From the NCBI RefSeq assembly GCF_001425835.1, contig NZ_LMDP01000002.1, positions 248,001 to 312,000 on the forward strand: a DNA stretch of 64,000 bases. The letters are read 5' to 3'. How positions within the stretch are numbered: position 1 is the stretch's first letter; each line of letters begins with the position of its first letter. Below the pieces are notes generated by a model. That model did no database searches, had not been told where the DNA came from, and saw only the letters and a list, made by a program, of their open reading frames with translations. This DNA is from Afipia sp. Root123D2. Lineage in GTDB: Bacteria > Pseudomonadota > Alphaproteobacteria > Rhizobiales > Xanthobacteraceae. Both the position numbers and the translations under genes were made by a program. Below are positions 63,007-64,000 of this stretch, in pieces.

Positions 63007-64000
63007 TCATCCGAGCAATCGAATATTCTCGCGGCGAATGGCTTCCAGTTCCCGCGCGCCCCACTTAGCGGCTTGCTGAGGCGTCTGGTTGTCGATGACG
63101 ACCTTCTGCACCGTCTGCGCCAAGATAGAACGACCATGGACGTACCCTGAAAGCGGGTTGCCTCCCTGCAAGAGCTCATTTGCAGTACTGCTGGAGTGCG
63201 CAAGCGAGCCCTTGAAATAGGTATCCACGGTCTTCGGTTTCGACTTGTAGAATGGATGGTTCTTGAGTTCTTCGGAGTTAGCGACATCCTTGTAAGTCGG
63301 CGCGACGTTCGGCATCAGCGAATGACAGTACTTCACGAGCCACTCCTTGCTGGTCTGCTGATATACCAAGGCCTGCTTGACCTCCTCAATATACGGATTG
63401 TTCTGCGCCGGAATGGACCAGCCCTGGAAATCATTCCAGTTGCTGCGTCGATTGGTTCGGGGATTGCGCGCGTGATTGAACGCCTCGGTTGCCTCGAAGA
63501 TCGGCTTAGCCTCTTCTGCGGCACGACCCAGCGTACGCCCCCAATAGAAGCTCATTGCCGTCTGGCCGGTGACATGCGCATCGACCACCTGAAGGAAACT
63601 GTATTCGACCGCACCCTTCGGCATATACGGCAGCAATTCTTTCACGAAGGTCAGTGCCTCGACAGTTTCGGGGCTGTCGAACGCCACTTCGAATTTGTTC
63701 GAGGTGTCAAACATCCGTCCGCCGGCGGCATGCAGAAGCGCTGCGAAGTGATAGTCAGTGCAGAGATTCCGCCCGAGCGCCATGCAGAAACCGGCCATGC
63801 TCTGCTTCTTTTGTGTAATAGTTTTGGCAGCATTCAGCAGATCATTCCAATCCCAGGTATCTGGATCTTTCAGTCCAAGCTCCTTCACGATATCAGTGCG
63901 AACAAGCAGCAAATGCGGTTGATGATGTGCTGGGATGACATACTGCTTGCCCTTCCAGCTACCCCAATAGTCCCACTTGACGCCATCGACGAGACGGTCG
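63007..64000 (-). CDS. Extracellular solute-binding protein, family 1, partial at right edge
   Basis: At least 330 residues of a carbohydrate-binding protein whose 5' end lies beyond the window. The frame is open to 64000 (DRLVDGVKWDYWGSWKGKQY; VIPAHHQPHLLLVRTDIVKE). The C-terminal lobe is complete to IRRENIRLLG. Signal peptide not in view. It belongs to the permease and ATPase genes downstream on the same strand. A different ligand from the 48512 protein is likely, since the sequences are only distantly alike. Confidence 0.85.
   Translation of the reverse strand, partial: DRLVDGVKWDYWGSWKGKQYVIPAHHQPHLLLVRTDIVKELGLKDPDTWDWNDLLNAAKTITQKKQSMAGFCMALGRNLCTDYHFAALLHAAGGRMFDTSNKFEVAFDSPETVEALTFVKELLPYMPKGAVEYSFLQVVDAHVTGQTAMSFYWGRTLGRAAEEAKPIFEATEAFNHARNPRTNRRSNWNDFQGWSIPAQNNPYIEEVKQALVYQQTSKEWLVKYCHSLMPNVAPTYKDVANSEELKNHPFYKSKPKTVDTYFKGSLAHSSSTANELLQGGNPLSGYVHGRSILAQTVQKVVIDNQTPQQAAKWGARELEAIRRENIRLLG

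Overview
The window looks like chromosome of an alphaproteobacterium of the Bradyrhizobium/Rhodopseudomonas/Afipia/Nitrobacter group. The clearest marker is fixL-fixJ-receiver-fixK at 4155-7596: the FixL start at 4155 puts the haem-binding His at residue 200 and the kinase His at 291, the numbering of Bradyrhizobium FixL, and the FixK is 232 residues long. No rRNA, tRNA, intact transposase, phage gene or CRISPR array was seen.

Region 1 (1-18900) is a low-oxygen and stress island. It holds PHA storage genes (phasin, broken phaC), the FixLJ-FixK cascade, a small K+ channel, four intact tandem universal stress proteins plus one wrecked copy, CBS and CBS-BON proteins, an MgtC-type membrane protein, a metal P-type ATPase and a VIT-family transporter. 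Ten 14-bp sites of the FixK/FNR type (TTGA-N6-TCAA or one mismatch) lie upstream of many of these genes, several at a constant 58-65 bp from box centre to start codon. This suggests that FixK directly runs the island.

Region 2 (19300-23900) is a tight three-gene operon: mannose-6-phosphate isomerase, a two-domain GT4 glycosyltransferase and a GH130-type mannoside phosphorylase/hydrolase, probably making or turning over a mannosyl glycan. Region 3 (24000-27000) has small unknown proteins and a HWE-type histidine kinase with a receiver protein. Region 4 (27100-29790) is an arsenic operon arsR-arsC-aqpS-arsC-arsH in which an aquaglyceroporin takes the place of ArsB/Acr3. Region 5 (29968-36004) is a complete Mrp/Pha Na+(K+)/H+ antiporter operon of six genes. 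Region 6 (36000-42400) carries another universal stress protein, an XRE regulator, speD-speE for spermidine, a PTS IIA-like protein, a phasin-like protein, a GreA/Rnk-like protein, small membrane proteins and a PepSY remnant.

Region 7 (42583-53970) is a nine-gene catabolic and uptake cluster on the minus strand: LacI regulator, FAD oxidoreductase, IlvD/Edd dehydratase, ABC sugar importer, GMC oxidoreductase and aldehyde dehydrogenase. Region 8 (54000-59800) is a decayed patchwork: an ABC-transporter remnant with a nonsense codon, a PAS-HWE kinase lacking 25 residues, a chimeric junction between two truncated genes, a metallo-beta-lactamase-fold gene with two compensating frameshifts, an NmrA-like protein and a small membrane protein, ending in a CAGGGAA repeat cluster. 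Region 9 (60032-64000) is a second carbohydrate ABC importer whose binding-protein gene runs off the right edge.

Genes broken or reduced to fragments are unusually frequent (phaC, usp, CBS-BON tail, PepSY, SbmA-like ABC, ndh, MBL). The window therefore mixes a conserved hypoxia core with accessory DNA undergoing decay.
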